Below are positions 11,839 through 12,182 of a stretch of 12,182 nucleotides of DNA, piece after piece (the stretch's first letter is position 1; every line of letters begins with the position of its first letter). The stretch is taken from positions 1-12,182 of the forward strand of contig JAHHTP010000039.1 in NCBI GenBank assembly GCA_020024615.1, given 5' to 3'. The stretch is from Oscillospiraceae bacterium (GTDB lineage Bacteria; Bacillota; Clostridia; Oscillospirales; Ruminococcaceae). Below the pieces are notes generated by a model, which was not told where the DNA came from, did not search any database, and saw only the letters and a list, made by a program, of their open reading frames with translations. The translations under genes and the position numbers were made by a program.

Positions 11839-11913
11839 CTCCCACCAGAATTGCAGCTTTTCAAGATATATATGAATCTACCCACCATCATGGTTTGCAT
11901 CATCTTGCTGTGA

Positions 11914-12105
11914 TCATTGCTTAGGAAATTGCCATAATAAAAAATAACAATAAATCAGGAGCCTATCTTTTAGATAAACTCCCATGATTTTTTTACATTG
12001 AAATCTTGTTTTCCGGTATGCCAGAATAGTGTCCAGAAAATTATAAATGATTCGCTCGGACAAAGTAAGATCGTTGATGGGTGCAATATCTCTTGTAAAA
12101 TCAAG
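11914..12105 (-). other. Gene-free region with a stop-free frame; possible decayed coding DNA
   Basis: Between the repressor terminator (11838) and the tRNA terminator (12106) no gene has a start codon and ribosome binding site. One minus-strand frame stays open from beyond 12105 to a TGA at 11916-11914, over 60 codons of AT-rich DNA, reading for example DIAPINDLTLSERIIYNFLD. It is not recognised. It could be a fossil of a mobile-element gene or chance. The stretch 11839-11913 shows nothing supported. Confidence 0.25.
11958..11990 (+). terminator. Weak hairpin with following T-tract
   Basis: GGAG/CTCC and TATCT/AGATA pair around a TTT loop, with a CC/AA internal mismatch. A run of seven T begins 5 bases after the stem. 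With no gene directly upstream it may be a remnant or a backup terminator for the repressor transcript. Confidence 0.3.
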
Positions 12106-12141
12106 AAAAACAAAAACTCCCGTATCAAAAGATACAGGAGT
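12106..12141 (-). terminator. Rho-independent terminator after the minus-strand tRNA
   Basis: ACTCCTGTATC and GATACGGGAGT (one T-G pair) form an 11-bp stem with a TTTT loop, followed by TTTTTGTTTTT on the minus strand. It starts 4 bases after the tRNA CCA end. Confidence 0.9.
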
Positions 12142-12145
12142 AAAA

Positions 12146-12182
12146 TGGCTCCCCTTGTCGGGCTCGAACCAACGACACCGCG
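12146..12182 (-). tRNA. 3' half of a tRNA, probably tRNA-Asn
   Basis: Only the T-arm (GTTGG-TTCGAGC-CCGAC), the acceptor 3' strand AAGGGGA, discriminator G and an encoded CCA are inside the window; the anticodon is cut off. The acceptor strand implies a 5' end TCCCCTT, so position 1 is U pairing A72. This, the G discriminator and the GTGTC variable region fit bacterial tRNA-Asn. Identity is inferred. Confidence 0.8.

Noticed and set aside
10358..12182. Complete prophage or integrative element with att sites
   Set aside because: No integrase, structural or conjugation gene and no second copy of the tRNA 3' end is in the window.
1..12182. CRISPR array or insertion sequence
   Set aside because: No regularly spaced repeat units, transposase or terminal inverted repeats with target duplications were seen.

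Overview
The window looks like part of a chromosome from a low-to-moderate GC Clostridia-type Firmicute (Bacillota), probably Oscillospirales/Ruminococcaceae-like. The evidence is the order rpmG-secE-nusG-rplK-rplA followed by rplJ-rplL, a Firmicute-type L10 leader, strong AGGAGG ribosome binding sites, near-consensus sigma-A promoters with 17-bp spacers, and tRNA genes that encode CCA. Genus cannot be read from the sequence.

Left third (1-3937, minus strand): a ribosomal protein and translocation/antitermination block. One promoter near 3909-3937 drives rpmG, secE, nusG, rplK and rplA, ending at a terminator after rplA. Two near-identical GGTGGGAGGA...CCAC elements, one before rplK and one before rplA, resemble the L1-binding site of 23S rRNA and are probably L1 autoregulatory sites. 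A second promoter at 1246-1274 starts an L10 leader with an attenuator hairpin, then rplJ (TTG start) and rplL, ending in a strong terminator. A -35 element at the left edge hints at the next operon, expected to be rpoBC.

Centre (4056-8790, plus strand): a consensus promoter drives tRNA-Arg(CCT) and tRNA-Val(GAC). A terminator follows, and then tadA, the tRNA adenosine deaminase. Next come alr (alanine racemase), nagA (GlcNAc-6-phosphate deacetylase), a leaderless YkfC-like NlpC/P60 peptidase with SH3-like N-terminal domains, and a small stand-alone Smr-domain protein. alr, nagA and the NlpC/P60 gene together suggest amino-sugar and murein-peptide metabolism or recycling.

Right third: a convergent minus-strand pair encodes a phosphoglycolate-phosphatase-like HAD hydrolase and a GNAT-type acyltransferase. 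Beyond it lies a phage-like divergent switch. A self-cleaving XRE/S24 repressor (plus strand) faces an operon (minus strand) of a 65-residue single-pass membrane protein and a 121-residue SANT/Myb-like HTH protein. The 217-bp gap between them holds two divergent promoters and three copies of a 16-bp operator-like palindrome: two flank the perfect-consensus minus promoter and one covers the repressor's own -35. No terminator is visible after the HTH gene, so induction could extend into the HAD and acyltransferase genes. This switch is the least explained and most interesting part of the window. The right edge holds a terminator, a stretch that may be decayed coding DNA, and the 3' half of a tRNA, probably tRNA-Asn, on the minus strand.
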